Below are positions 8,368 through 16,918 of a DNA stretch of 64,000 nt, one piece after another (positions within the stretch are counted from its first letter, which is position 1; each line of letters begins with the position of its first letter). The position numbers and the translations under genes were made by a program. The stretch is from the NCBI RefSeq assembly GCF_023699475.1, contig NZ_JALXFV010000002.1, positions 186,001 to 250,000 of the forward strand, written 5' to 3'. A model generated the notes under the pieces. It had not been told where the DNA came from. It did no database searches and worked only from the letters and a program-made list of their open reading frames with translations. This DNA is from Halomarina rubra (GTDB lineage Archaea > Halobacteriota > Halobacteria > Halobacteriales > Haloarculaceae).

Positions 8368-9480
8368 TCACTCCGAGTGTTCGTCGAGGACGTCGGCGTA
8401 CACTGTCTCCAGTCGGTCGACGGCGTGTTCGACGCTCATCTCGTCGCGCCGAGCGAGACAGTTCTCGTGGAGGCGGTCGCGCTCGTCGAGCGCCCGTTCG
8501 ATGCCGTCGGCGAACGCGTCCATGTCGTCGAGCGGGTAGTGGAAGCCGGTCTCGTCGTCGCGGACGGTGTCGCCGAGGCCTCCCGCGTTCACGCCGACGA
8601 CGGGCGTCCCGCAGGCGTTGGCTTCGAGCGCGACCAGCCCCTCGGTCTCGACGGGACTCGGGTGGCCGAACACGTCGAGGGCGGTGTAGAACGCCGGCAT
8701 CTCCTCGCGGTCGAGGAAGCCGAGAAACCGCACGTCGAGGGGCGACTCCTCGGCTCGCTCCTCCAGCGAGGCACGAGCGGGGCCGTCACCGGCGATGACG
8801 ACGGTCACCTCGCGGTCCAGTCGTTCACAGGCGTCGACGACGTCTTCGAGACGCTTCTCGTAGCCGTGTCGACCGATGTAGCCGACGAGGGTCCCCGAGA
8901 GGTCGTGGCGCTCGCGGAACGCCTCGCCGTCGGCCGGGGCGAACCGTTCGACGTCGATACCGTTGGGGACGACGCTGACGGGGACGTCGATGCCCCGGTC
9001 GCGGAGTCGCCGTTTGGCGCTCGGCGAGGGCGTGACGATGCGATCGGCGCGGCGGAGGTAGACGTTCTCGTAGCCGTCGGCCACCGAGGAGATGACCGTC
9101 GCCAGACCGGAGTTCGACAGGTAGTTGGCGTACTCGGAGGTCGGCGTGTGGAACGAGGCGACGAACGGGAGGTCCCGACGCCGCGCGAGCGCGAGGCCCG
9201 ACAGCCCCAGACAGAACGGCGTGTGGGAGTGGACGAGGTCGACGTCGTCGACGCCGTCGGGAATCCACGGCGCGGCGATGCGAAAGCCGTCGTAGAACGG
9301 GAACGGGAGGCTCGCGACGGGGTACTCGAACGGGTCGGGGTCGTGGGCGCTGTCGGGGTAGACGACACCCATGGAGCCACCGCGCCGGACCCAGCGGTCC
9401 CGCCAGGTCTGGATGGTGTAGGTGACGCCGTTCACCGTGGGGAGGTACGTGTCGGTGAAGACGGCGACGTCGGGACGCAT
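8368..9480 (-). CDS. Glycosyltransferase family 4 (GT4)
   Basis: A 370-residue GT-B glycosyltransferase. The N-terminal acceptor domain begins VAVFTDTYLPTVNGVTYTI, and HSHTPFCLGL follows near residue 85. The donor domain contains VVPNGIDVERFAP, GYIGRHGYEKRLEDV and the nucleotide-sugar EGLVALEANACGTPVVG motif (E-x7-E). These features resemble diacylglycerol glucosyl- or mannosyltransferases, so glycolipid synthesis at the membrane is a reasonable guess, not proven. Start at 9480 chosen because the family begins at this motif; it lies just before another GT4 gene with the same orientation. Confidence 0.88.
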   Translation of the reverse strand: MRPDVAVFTDTYLPTVNGVTYTIQTWRDRWVRRGGSMGVVYPDSAHDPDPFEYPVASLPFPFYDGFRIAAPWIPDGVDDVDLVHSHTPFCLGLSGLALARRRDLPFVASFHTPTSEYANYLSNSGLATVISSVADGYENVYLRRADRIVTPSPSAKRRLRDRGIDVPVSVVPNGIDVERFAPADGEAFRERHDLSGTLVGYIGRHGYEKRLEDVVDACERLDREVTVVIAGDGPARASLEERAEESPLDVRFLGFLDREEMPAFYTALDVFGHPSPVETEGLVALEANACGTPVVGVNAGGLGDTVRDDETGFHYPLDDMDAFADGIERALDERDRLHENCLARRDEMSVEHAVDRLETVYADVLDEHSE

Positions 9481-9609
9481 TTTCCCATCCTGACGTGCCC
9501 GACGCCTAAGCCGTTGTGACTTCGCCGTCCCCGCGGGAGTCGCTCGCACACGGGAGCCGAGGGGACCGATTCCCCGGCGGGACGCTCCCCGAGTCGGGCC
9601 AGCGCCCGC

Positions 9610-10668
9610 TCAGACCCGTCCGGCCAGCACGTCCTCGTACGCGGCGCGGAGGCCCTCCCCCACGCGGTCCAGCGAGTGCTCGCGGGCCGTCTCGCGGGCG
9701 TTCTCGCCGAGTCGCTCGCGCAGGTCGGGGTCCGCGGCGAGGCGGTCGAGCGCCTCGCGGAACTCCGCGTCGGTCTCGCAGATGAGGCAGTCCTCGCCGT
9801 CGGTGTAGAACTCGCGGAAGACGGGAATGTCCCGGAGGACGACGGCCTTCCCGCAGGCCATCGCCTCCAGCACGACGATGCCCTGGTTCTCGACCTTCGC
9901 GGGGAAGCAGAACACGTCGCCCGCGGCGAACGCGCCGCGCTTGTCCTCCACCCAGCCGGTGAACGTGACGTTCTCGGGCGGGTCGCGGGTCCAGCGTCTG
10001 ACCGTCTCGCTGGTCTGCGGGCCGTCGTCGACGGTGCCGAACCAGACGAACTCGTAGTCGGTCTGCTGAGCGAGTTCGCAGAACGTCGTCAGCCCCTTGC
10101 GCTCGAAGACGTTGCCGACGGCGAACGCGACCATCCCCTCCAGGTCGTAGCGCTCGCGGTACTCCTCGCGGAACTGTTCGTACCCCTGCAGGGACTCGAT
10201 GTCGACGCCGTTCGTGATGGGGCGGACGGGCGCGTCGACGGGGTACGATTCGAGGACGCCCTTCGTGTACTCGCTCGGACAGAGCACGAGGTCGGCCTGC
10301 GAGTAGAACCACCGCAGGTAGCGTTCGAGGTACGGTCCGACCCGGTTCGACCCGCGGAACGACTCGGCGAAGTCCTCGCGGGTGATGTGGGCGTGAGCGA
10401 CCAGCGGCATGCCGTGGTACCTGGCGTGCTGTGCGACGGCGACCGAGCCCGGGCCGATGGCGTTGGTGTGGGCGACGTCGAAGTCGACGACCGGTCCGTC
10501 GCCGACGAGCGTGTGGGCGGCGGCACTCGACAGCGACCCGCCGCGCCACGGCGAGGTGAGGAGGTCGACGTCGGTGTCGGCGAGCGCCTTGCGCTGGGCG
10601 TTCACGGAGGTGGCCCACCCGGAGCGGCGGAGCGGCCCTTCCAGTTCGAGGTAGTTGAGGACCCGCAT
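9610..10668 (-). CDS. Glycosyltransferase family 4 (GT4), second gene
   Basis: A 352-residue GT-B enzyme starting MRVLNYLELEGPLRRSG. It contains an AHAHITREDF acceptor-side loop, LVLCPSEYTKGVLESYPV, a nucleotide-sugar region PITNGVDIESL, a FAVGNVFERKGLTTF strand and the ENQGIVVLEAMACGKAVVL E-x7-E motif. It sits upstream of the other GT4 gene with 129 nt between them, so the two may build a two-sugar headgroup on a lipid in sequence. Donor and acceptor are not visible. Confidence 0.88.
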   Translation of the reverse strand: MRVLNYLELEGPLRRSGWATSVNAQRKALADTDVDLLTSPWRGGSLSSAAAHTLVGDGPVVDFDVAHTNAIGPGSVAVAQHARYHGMPLVAHAHITREDFAESFRGSNRVGPYLERYLRWFYSQADLVLCPSEYTKGVLESYPVDAPVRPITNGVDIESLQGYEQFREEYRERYDLEGMVAFAVGNVFERKGLTTFCELAQQTDYEFVWFGTVDDGPQTSETVRRWTRDPPENVTFTGWVEDKRGAFAAGDVFCFPAKVENQGIVVLEAMACGKAVVLRDIPVFREFYTDGEDCLICETDAEFREALDRLAADPDLRERLGENARETAREHSLDRVGEGLRAAYEDVLAGRV

Positions 10669-10888
10669 TGGTCGAGGAGAGTGGGGAGCGGGTGTTAGGA
10701 GTGCCGGAATGGGCCGTGTGGTGGAGTTTGCTATCGCCGTCACGGGTTTACGACCGGGTGCGGCCGTGCGAGACGACGGGCGTCGGGGACGCTCGCTCAC
10801 GGCGTGGACGACAGGCCCGTCGCGCCGTCACGCCGAACGACAACCGCTATACGCCCCTGCCAGCAACCTCCCGTCGAGCACACGCGCC

Positions 10889-11176
10889 ATGACCAGCATC
10901 GCGGAGGAACGCATCGACCGACTCCACACGCTCGCGCGCCGAGCGGTGGCCGACGGCGACGAGGAGCGCTCGCGAGAGTACGTGCGTCTCGCCCGACGCA
11001 TCGCCGAGCGCAACCGGTGTGGACTCCCCCGACAGTTCAAGCGGTTCACCTGTGACCGCTGTGACGTCTACCTCCGCCCCGGTCGCAACGCCCGCGTCCG
11101 GACGCAGGACGGCCACGTCGTCGTCACCTGCGACTGCGGCACACACGAGCGCTACCCGTACCGCGACGGTGGCTGA
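10889..11176 (+). CDS. rnp4: Ribonuclease P protein component 4 (Rpp21/Rpr2)
   Basis: A 95-residue subunit of archaeal RNase P, which matures tRNA 5' ends with RNase P RNA and other Rpp proteins. Two N-terminal helices (about 4-45) precede a zinc ribbon with TCDRC at about 52-56 and TCDCG near 80. The start is the ATG at 10889, with a TATA-like CTATAC 37-42 nt upstream. It is followed by the CRM-domain RNA-binding gene, a neighbourhood seen in other archaea. Confidence 0.9.
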   Translation: MTSIAEERIDRLHTLARRAVADGDEERSREYVRLARRIAERNRCGLPRQFKRFTCDRCDVYLRPGRNARVRTQDGHVVVTCDCGTHERYPYRDGG

Positions 11177-11276
11177 CCCGCCGTCGGCGAGGACCTTCAC
11201 GACGAAACGACGGTTATCAGGAACGACGCCTCCGAGTGGAAACGTTGAACCGCACCGCTTCGCTAGCCGCGTCACA

Positions 11277-11522
11277 ATGGCAGACGATTTGAAGACGCTC
11301 GCACACGACGCGGAGGTCACCGTCTGGGTGGGCAAGAGCGGTATCGAGTCGGTCGCCGAGGAGTTGGACGACCAGTTGAAAGAGCGGACCGTCGTGAAGA
11401 CGAAGTTCCTGCGCGCCTCGCGCGGCGGGACGACGACCGAGGAGTTGGCCGAGGACCTCGCGGACCGGGTGAACGCGGACGTGGTCGACGTGCGCGGCCA
11501 CACCGCGGTGTACCACCGATGA
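11277..11522 (+). CDS. YhbY/CRM-domain RNA-binding protein
   Basis: An 81-residue single CRM domain (alpha-beta fold) with the RNA-binding loop VWVGKSGIES and the ending RGHTAVYHR. Homologues bind rRNA or precursor RNAs and act in ribosome assembly; the specific target is unknown here. Its stop overlaps the next start by four bases (ATGA), which couples it to the MscS gene even though the roles look unrelated. Confidence 0.88.
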   Translation: MADDLKTLAHDAEVTVWVGKSGIESVAEELDDQLKERTVVKTKFLRASRGGTTTEELAEDLADRVNADVVDVRGHTAVYHR

Positions 11523-12445
11523 GCCAGTCCGCGGCGTTCCAGACCGGAGGGAACACGACCACCGCCTCGGAGGGCGTCTCCAGGTTCCTCCAGAACGCCG
11601 GGGTTCCCGAACAGTTGGCAGGGACGATGAGCGGTGCGCTCGTCTTCGTCGCCGCGTTCGTGTTGCTCTACCTCGTCGGCCGCGCGACGGTCGTTCCCGT
11701 CGCCAGGCGGGTGATGGACTCGCGCGAACTTGACGAACACGCGAAGACGCCGCTGCTCAAACTGGTGACGTTCGCCATGCTGTTCGTCACCGTCTCGGTG
11801 TCGTTCGGCCTCGCCGGGTTCGGCAACTTCCTCACCTCGCTGGCGACCATCGCCGCGGCCGCCACGCTCGCCATCGGGTTGGCGATGCAGGACGTGCTGG
11901 CGAACTTCGTCGCCGGCGTGTTCATCTACACGGACAAGCCGTTCCGCATCGGCGACTGGATCGAGTGGGACGGCAACTCCGGCATCGTCGAGGACATCTC
12001 GCTGCGCGTCACGCGCGTCCGGACGTTCGACAACGAACTGCTGACGGTGCCGAACTCCCAACTCACCGACGGCGTCATCAAGAACCCCGTCGCGAAGGAC
12101 AAGCTCCGGCTGAAGTTCACGTTCGGCATCGACTACACCGACGACATCCAGCAGGCGACGGACATCATCATGGCCGAAGCCGAGGACCACCCCGAGATCA
12201 TGGACGACCCCGCGCCGTCGGTCCGGCTGACCGAGCTCGCGGACTCCTACGTCGGTCTCCAGTCTCGCATCTGGATCTCGAACCCCTCGCGCGCGGACTT
12301 CATGCGCATCCGCGGCGAGTACGTCACGGACGTCAAGCGTCGCTTCGACGCGGAGGGCATCTCCATTCCGTTCCCGCAGATGGACCTCTCGGGCGGGATT
12401 CAGGTGGGGAACGCACAGACGCTCCCAGCGGAGGGCGACGACTAG
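11519..12445 (+). CDS. MscS-family mechanosensitive channel
   Basis: The 308-residue membrane protein has transmembrane helices at about 40-60, 80-100 and a pore helix at about 105-135 (ATLAIGLAMQDVLANFVAGVFI), then the MscS beta domain (about 137-200, with FRIGDWIEWDGNSGIVEDIS and TVPNSQLTDGVI) and a cytoplasmic alpha/beta part. It would release solutes on hypo-osmotic shock, a clear need for a halophile. It begins with ATGA overlap with the CRM gene. Confidence 0.93.
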   Translation: MSQSAAFQTGGNTTTASEGVSRFLQNAGVPEQLAGTMSGALVFVAAFVLLYLVGRATVVPVARRVMDSRELDEHAKTPLLKLVTFAMLFVTVSVSFGLAGFGNFLTSLATIAAAATLAIGLAMQDVLANFVAGVFIYTDKPFRIGDWIEWDGNSGIVEDISLRVTRVRTFDNELLTVPNSQLTDGVIKNPVAKDKLRLKFTFGIDYTDDIQQATDIIMAEAEDHPEIMDDPAPSVRLTELADSYVGLQSRIWISNPSRADFMRIRGEYVTDVKRRFDAEGISIPFPQMDLSGGIQVGNAQTLPAEGDD

Positions 12446-12519
12446 TCCCACGGGTCCACGGCAGGTCCTCGACCCCTCCCGACAGAAGACACTTACCGCG
12501 ATCTCGCACTCGTCGAGGT

Positions 12520-13089
12520 ATGCCCGCTCGCAGGTCCCTCCTGACCGCCGTCGCCGGAGCGACGGCCACGATGCTCGCCGGCTGCCTCGCCTCGAATGAC
12601 CCACCGGCGGACGCATCGCCATCGTCGGCTCCGTCTCCGACGCCGACCCCGGTCTCGACGCCGCCCGGCGACTGCTCCGCCCTCGAACTGCCGGACGCGA
12701 ACCCGTCGGACCACGGCGTCGAATCGCTGCCGTACCCCGACCTCCCGTCCGAACTCGACGACGAGCGTGCCGCGACGTTCGCGAAGCAGTTCGAACGGGC
12801 GTGGTGGCACAACGACGTCCTCGACGACCGGTCGGCCGTCGGGAACCTCGGCGTCACCGTCCTCGTCGACGACGTCGCTCCCCGCTCGGACGGGGTCGGG
12901 TTCGTCGTGACGACGAGCGGCGAGTTCGTCTTCGACTACCCGCCCGGGAACGAGTCCGGGACGGCCACGTCCGGCCTCGGTGTACTGCCGACGACCCGGT
13001 ACCTCGTCACCGGACGGTTCGCGCTGCGGACCGGGGCGTCGGACTCGACGGCAGCGGCGGACGGGACGCTCGTCGCCTGTTCGGAGTAG
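12520..13089 (+). CDS. Secreted lipoprotein of unknown function
   Basis: A 189-residue protein with an RR-containing Tat-type signal (MPARRSLLTAVAGA) and lipobox (TMLAGC, Cys about 22), a Pro/Ser/Thr linker to about residue 50, then a compact domain (about 60-185) with WWHNDVLDD and VTGRFALRTG. No catalytic residues are recognised. A short Pro/Thr tether next to a single domain is typical of haloarchaeal cell-surface lipoproteins. Confidence 0.78.
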   Translation: MPARRSLLTAVAGATATMLAGCLASNDPPADASPSSAPSPTPTPVSTPPGDCSALELPDANPSDHGVESLPYPDLPSELDDERAATFAKQFERAWWHNDVLDDRSAVGNLGVTVLVDDVAPRSDGVGFVVTTSGEFVFDYPPGNESGTATSGLGVLPTTRYLVTGRFALRTGASDSTAAADGTLVACSE

Positions 13090-13567
13090 TCACTGCTGGT
13101 CGGTTCTGGAGCGCAGAGACCGGCGAGCCGCCGGCTCGGGAGTGTCGAAAGAGCGGACGGGCGGGGTTGCCCGGTCGTTCCGATACGGGGAATCCTGCGT
13201 ACCGTCTCCACCCCGCGACCCTTCGAGCGACGGATGTCCGCGGATTCGCTGCTCGCTTCCGCGCCTGGCGAACTGTCCACGACTAACCGGGTCGAGCCAT
13301 CCCTGCAGATGTCACGACCCGGACCGCCGCCCCCGAAGGACGAGGCTTCTACGTTGGCTTGCAGGGCCCGCACCGGTCGGTCCGGACGCGCCCGTGTTTC
13401 GGCTCCCGCTGAAGACCGTAGTGCGGGAAGGGGCAGGGCCTAACTGCCCGACCTAGTCCATCAACTCGGTAGACCACTGCCACGTAAACCGCTTTCGGTC
13501 GTCCGTTCGCCGTGGGTGGGTTTCGTCACTCGCTCACGGGTGTCGAACCGCCCGCATCTCGTCGGTC
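13090..13567. other. 478-bp stretch without a supported gene
   Basis: No ORF here has credible haloarchaeal codon structure. The minus strand between about 13437 and 13320 reads ALRSSAGAETRARPDRPV and QANVEASSF and contains AGAAGCCTCGTCCTTCGGGG followed by GTGACA. That order resembles the last codons and right-end hairpin of haloarchaeal tnpB (IS1341/IS605) elements, so this may be a decayed end. I saw no RNase P RNA, SRP RNA or tRNA signature. Confidence 0.4.
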
Positions 13568-14014
13568 TCAGAGCAGTCCGAGTTCCCGCGCGTACCACCC
13601 GGCGCTGACGGGGACGACGAGCGCGACCAGAGCGACGACGTAGGGGTGGTACTCGAGGCTCCGCACCAGCGAGGACTCGCCCGCGCCGGACTCGGGCGAG
13701 AGGTCGAGGTTGAAGATGATGACTCCGGGGTCGCTCGCCACCCACAGCACGCAGATGAGCAGCCCGAACGCGCCGAAGACGAGCGAGACGGCCGCGGCGA
13801 CGACGGGGTCGGTGCGCTCCTCCCGGCCGGCGGCGAACCCGAGCAGTGCGACTACCGCGAACAGCCCCGCGAACAGCGGGTTGATGAGACTCGTCCCGTA
13901 GTACGTCGCCACGATACCCGGCGTCCGGACGAGGAGGTACGGGACGACGAGGGCCACGAGGAGGACGACACAGGCGACGATACCGACGGTGGGGGCGAGA
14001 CGCGTCCGCTCCAT
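13568..14014 (-). CDS. Four-helix membrane protein (haloarchaeal, DUF7548-like)
   Basis: A 148-residue protein with four hydrophobic helices at about 9-30, 45-62, 72-93 and 122-142 and a loop with SPESGAGESSLVRSLEYHP before the last helix. I believe it belongs to a small conserved haloarchaeal family (DUF7548), but no function is known. It diverges from the DUF5798 gene. Confidence 0.72.
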   Translation of the reverse strand: MERTRLAPTVGIVACVVLLVALVVPYLLVRTPGIVATYYGTSLINPLFAGLFAVVALLGFAAGREERTDPVVAAAVSLVFGAFGLLICVLWVASDPGVIIFNLDLSPESGAGESSLVRSLEYHPYVVALVALVVPVSAGWYARELGLL

Positions 14015-14141
14015 TGCCCCTACTCGCGTCCGGAGGGGGCTTCAAGCCGCCGCTCTCGTGCGACGCGTCGGCGGAGGCGGCGGTGACCGGACTCGCACCG
14101 AGAACGCAACACACTCGTGGCTCCGGCGAGGGAGTCGAACC

Positions 14142-14552
14142 ATGGGATTCGGAGGGACCACGCAGAAGCTCCAGAAGGTCGCCAGCATGGCCGAAGACGT
14201 CTACGCGAAGCTCAACGAACTTCGCGATCAGATCAACGCGCTGCGCGAGACGGTCGACCGGATGGACCGCCGGACCGCCGAGAACCGCGCACTGCTCGAG
14301 GCGCTCGCCGCCGAGGAGGGCGTCGACGTCGACGCCGTCCTCACCGAGACGGCCATCGAGGAGGCCGAGGACGTCGAGTCGACGACCGAGTCGGCCGGTG
14401 AGACGTCGGACGCGGCCGACACGACGGGCGGGACGACCGACGGAGCGGCAACGGAGTCCGCCGCGTCCGAGTCGTCGACCGACACGACGACCGCCGACAC
14501 CGACGGCACCGACGGCACCACCGGCACCGACGACACCGCACCGAGCAACTGA
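14142..14552 (+). CDS. DUF5798 family coiled-coil protein
   Basis: A 136-residue protein. Residues 1-75 form an amphipathic helix/coiled coil (KLQKVASMAEDVYAKL, LRDQINALRETVDRM) characteristic of the haloarchaeal DUF5798 family. Residues 80-136 are a low-complexity Thr/Asp/Ser/Glu/Ala tail with TDGT-type repeats, likely disordered. The function is unknown; coiled coil plus acidic tail suggests a scaffold or polymer-associated role. Confidence 0.8.
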   Translation: MGFGGTTQKLQKVASMAEDVYAKLNELRDQINALRETVDRMDRRTAENRALLEALAAEEGVDVDAVLTETAIEEAEDVESTTESAGETSDAADTTGGTTDGAATESAASESSTDTTTADTDGTDGTTGTDDTAPSN

Positions 14553-14585
14553 CGCCGAGCCGTCTCGGCTGCGTTCTCGGTCGGC

Positions 14586-14999
14586 TCAGGCGACGAGCTT
14601 CGCGTGTTCGACCTTCAGACACTTGTTCTGGACGAAGTTCCGACCGGAGGCTTCGACGCGCTCGCCCGCCTCGTCGTCGGTGATGCCGAGTTGGCACCAG
14701 ACGGTGTCGACGTCCTCGCGGTCGAGGACGCTGTCGACGATGCCCGCCACCTCGTCGCTCGGTCGGAACACGTTCACCATGTCGACACCCTCGGGGACGT
14801 CCGCGAGCGAGTCGTACGCCGCCTCTCCGAGCACCTCGTCGGCGAACGGGTTGACGGGAACGACGTCGTAGCCGTGCCGTTGCATGTACTTCGGGATGCC
14901 GTGGGCGTCCTTCCCGGGGGTCCCCGAACAGCCGACGACGGCGATGGTCCGGGTCGATTCGAGGAGGTCGCGGAGTCGCTCGTTGGAGTGGATTGGCAC
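14586..14999 (-). CDS. CoA-binding domain protein (YccU-like)
   Basis: A 137-residue Rossmann-type protein starting at GTG. It contains TIAVVGCSGTPGKDAHGIPKYMQ, a dinucleotide/CoA-binding loop, MVNVFRPSDE, and a late VWCQLGI strand. Homologues are small stand-alone versions of the CoA-binding domain of succinyl-CoA synthetase-like proteins. Ligand and role have not been shown for this group. Confidence 0.85.
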   Translation of the reverse strand: MPIHSNERLRDLLESTRTIAVVGCSGTPGKDAHGIPKYMQRHGYDVVPVNPFADEVLGEAAYDSLADVPEGVDMVNVFRPSDEVAGIVDSVLDREDVDTVWCQLGITDDEAGERVEASGRNFVQNKCLKVEHAKLVA

Positions 15000-15084
15000 G
15001 TGTCGAGCTACTGCCGGCGCGGAGAAAAGCGTCGTGGGGGTGTGCGAGCGCCGGCCGGACCGTGTGCCACCGCGGACGACCGAA

Positions 15085-15948
15085 TCAGACGCCCAGCGGT
15101 GCGACTCGCCCGACGAGGAACGCCGCAGCGGCGAGGAACTGGCCGTACTTCAGGTGCTCCTGGGCGGCCGTCGGGTCCCTGAAGCTCTCGACGGCCGCAC
15201 CGAGCATCACGAGGTCGGCGGGGACGACGACCAGCAGGTACGCCGTCCCGAACGTCTCGCGGAGGTACGGCACCGGACTGGCGGCCACCGCGACGAGGAG
15301 TGCCAGTGCCCCGACGAGCAGTGCCGGTCGTTCGCCGACGGCGATGGGCAGGGTGTTCAACCCCTCTTCGCGGTCGCCCGTGAGGTCCTCGACGTCCTTG
15401 ACGACCTCGCGGGTGAACGTCGCGAGCGCGGCCAGAGCGGCCAGCACGCCGACCGTGACGATGCCCGCCTCGTCGGCGCTGACCGCCGCGCCGCCGAACA
15501 GGAACGTACTCCCCGTGAGGTAGGCGACGATGAGGTTGCCCACTCCGGGGAGGCCCTTGAACACCTCCGTGTAGAGCACCAGCGCGACGAGGTTGAACGC
15601 CGCGATACCGATGGCGAACACCGGGAGGGTGAGCGCAAGCACGACGGCCGCGAGGAACAGTGCGACGCTGAACCAGAGCGCACCGCGCGCGGAGACGGCC
15701 CCCCGCGGGATGGCCCGGTCGGGAGCGTTGATGCGGTCGATGTCCCGGTCGAAGTAGTCGTTGATGGCGTTGCCCGCGCCGACGGCGAGCACCGTCGCGA
15801 GCGTGGCGGCCGCCGCCTGCCAGGGGTAGACGGCGACGCCACCGAACTCGACGCCGGCGACGTAGGCTCCGATGAGCGTGAGCGCACCCGCGGCGACGGC
15901 GTTGACTGGGCGGGTGAGGTCGAGCAGCCCTCGGAGCGTCTCGCGCAT
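15085..15948 (-). CDS. Geranylgeranylglycerol-phosphate geranylgeranyltransferase (UbiA family)
   Basis: A 287-residue, about nine-helix membrane prenyltransferase. The two Asp-rich motifs are NDYFDRDIDRIN (about 64-75) and DVEDLTGDREEG (about 188-199), which bind the prenyl diphosphate through Mg. The match is to archaeal digeranylgeranylglyceryl phosphate synthases that make archaeol lipids. The start was placed at MRETLRGLLDLTRPVNA; the longer in-frame extension is Arg-rich noise. Substrate is inferred from family. Confidence 0.88.
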   Translation of the reverse strand: MRETLRGLLDLTRPVNAVAAGALTLIGAYVAGVEFGGVAVYPWQAAAATLATVLAVGAGNAINDYFDRDIDRINAPDRAIPRGAVSARGALWFSVALFLAAVVLALTLPVFAIGIAAFNLVALVLYTEVFKGLPGVGNLIVAYLTGSTFLFGGAAVSADEAGIVTVGVLAALAALATFTREVVKDVEDLTGDREEGLNTLPIAVGERPALLVGALALLVAVAASPVPYLRETFGTAYLLVVVPADLVMLGAAVESFRDPTAAQEHLKYGQFLAAAAFLVGRVAPLGV

Positions 15949-16030
15949 ACGATGGTCGAGTGAGTGCCGGGCGATAAAAGGCGCGAAACCGCGCGATGGA
16001 GGCGCAGGAGTGAGACCGCGACGAGCGCGG

Positions 16031-16534
16031 TCAGGGGGCGTCGTCGAACGGTGGCGGCCCGAGTATCTCCAGCGAGTACGCCTCGCTGACGGCTCCGAGG
16101 CGCTCCTGTTCCTCCTCCGTCGGGGCCGGAGAGGCGGGCAGCTCCCGTTCCTCGACGGGCGTCCCGACGTCGCGGAAGAACCGCTCGCCGCCGGCGGCGC
16201 GTACGTCGAGGACACGCGTCCCGTCCTCGTCGATGCGGAACGCGTGGGGGACGCCCTTCGGGCCGTAGACGACGGTCCCCGGCGTCGCCTCGTAGTGGTC
16301 GCCGTCGATGTAGTACGTCACCGCCCCGTCGAGGACGTAGAACAGTTCGTCGTCGGCGTGGTGGACGTGCAGCGGCGTCATCACGCCGCGGTTTCCGACC
16401 TGCTCGGTGAGGCCGACGAGACCGTCGGTCTCCTCTCCCGTCGCCCGGAGTTCGGTGAGCATCCCGAACATGTGGTACGAGTCGCCCGCAGCGGCGGTGT
16501 CCCGGACGAACGGCTTCGCTGTGCTCTTCGACAT
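16031..16534 (-). CDS. Cupin-domain protein
   Basis: A 167-residue single cupin. The metal-binding core TPLHVHHADDELFYVLDG (about 65-83) and the second motif GVPHAFRIDE supply the expected His and Glu ligands. The substrate is unknown; such proteins are often dioxygenases or isomerases. The start is at MSKSTAKPF; the alternative upstream start adds nine residues. It is followed by the UbiA gene on the same strand. Confidence 0.82.
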   Translation of the reverse strand: MSKSTAKPFVRDTAAAGDSYHMFGMLTELRATGEETDGLVGLTEQVGNRGVMTPLHVHHADDELFYVLDGAVTYYIDGDHYEATPGTVVYGPKGVPHAFRIDEDGTRVLDVRAAGGERFFRDVGTPVEERELPASPAPTEEEQERLGAVSEAYSLEILGPPPFDDAP

Positions 16535-16664
16535 GGCAGATATCCTCACGCTCCGCGACACGATGAAGATTGCTCGAACGGCCCGGAAGTCGGTTCGTCA
16601 GTGTTCCTGGCGGGATTCGGAAGGTCGGGAGAAGCGGTGACACGGTGGCCGGCGATGAATAGAG

Positions 16665-16670
16665 TTAAAC
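16665..16670 (+). promoter_or_regulatory. TATA-like box of tRNA-Arg
   Basis: TTAAAC lies 27 nt before the tRNA 5' end. Confidence 0.5.
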
Positions 16671-16696
16671 CGCTCGTGGCGCTCGGTTGGAGTGAA

Positions 16697-16771
16697 GGGC
16701 GCTTAGCTCAGCCTGGACAGAGTGACTGGCTTCGGACCAGTTTGTCGGGGGTTCGAATCCCTCAGCGCCCG
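16697..16771 (+). tRNA. tRNA-Arg, anticodon TCG
   Basis: A complete cloverleaf is visible. The 7-bp acceptor stem is GGGCGCT/AGCGCCC. The D arm is GCTC..GAGT, the anticodon arm ACTGG/CCAGT has loop CTTCGGA (anticodon TCG), and the T arm carries GTTCGAATC. No intron is seen and the CCA is not encoded. The last 22 bases are repeated 114 bp downstream. It reads CGA codons (and possibly others in the CGN box). Confidence 0.97.
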
Positions 16772-16772
16772 T
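16751..16772 (+). repeat. tRNA 3'-end repeat, copy 1 (att-like core)
   Basis: Bases 16751-16772 of the tRNA gene, from the T arm to one base beyond the discriminator, are repeated exactly at 16865-16886. Confidence 0.7.
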
Positions 16773-16864
16773 AACTTCTGCGAGCGGCAGCGAGCAGTAG
16801 TGGAAAGTACCTGTGGATTCGAATAGCGAGGACGCACGCGGCGAAGCGAGTACGTCCGAGTGGA

Positions 16865-16886
16865 GTTCGAATCCCTCAGCGCCCGT
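16865..16886 (+). repeat. Displaced tRNA-Arg 3'-end copy (att scar)
   Basis: A 22-bp perfect copy of the tRNA end with no 5' half. The flanks differ from the first copy on both sides. This is the pattern left by integration of a tyrosine-recombinase element into a tRNA gene, here with only 92 bp between copies, so the element appears lost. Confidence 0.75.
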
Positions 16887-16918
16887 CCGAGAGACGGCCG
16901 TCCTGCTCGTCGACGTAC

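Noticed and set aside
10847-12622. 591-residue minus-strand ORF
   Set aside because: Covers the RNase P subunit, CRM and MscS genes on the opposite strand; no recognisable domain.
12980-13456. 158-residue plus-strand ORF after the lipoprotein
   Set aside because: It is Arg/Ser/Pro-rich, has no domain, and its first part overlaps the lipoprotein gene in another frame.
13090-13567. RNase P RNA or SRP RNA
   Set aside because: None of the conserved sequence blocks of either RNA was found on either strand.
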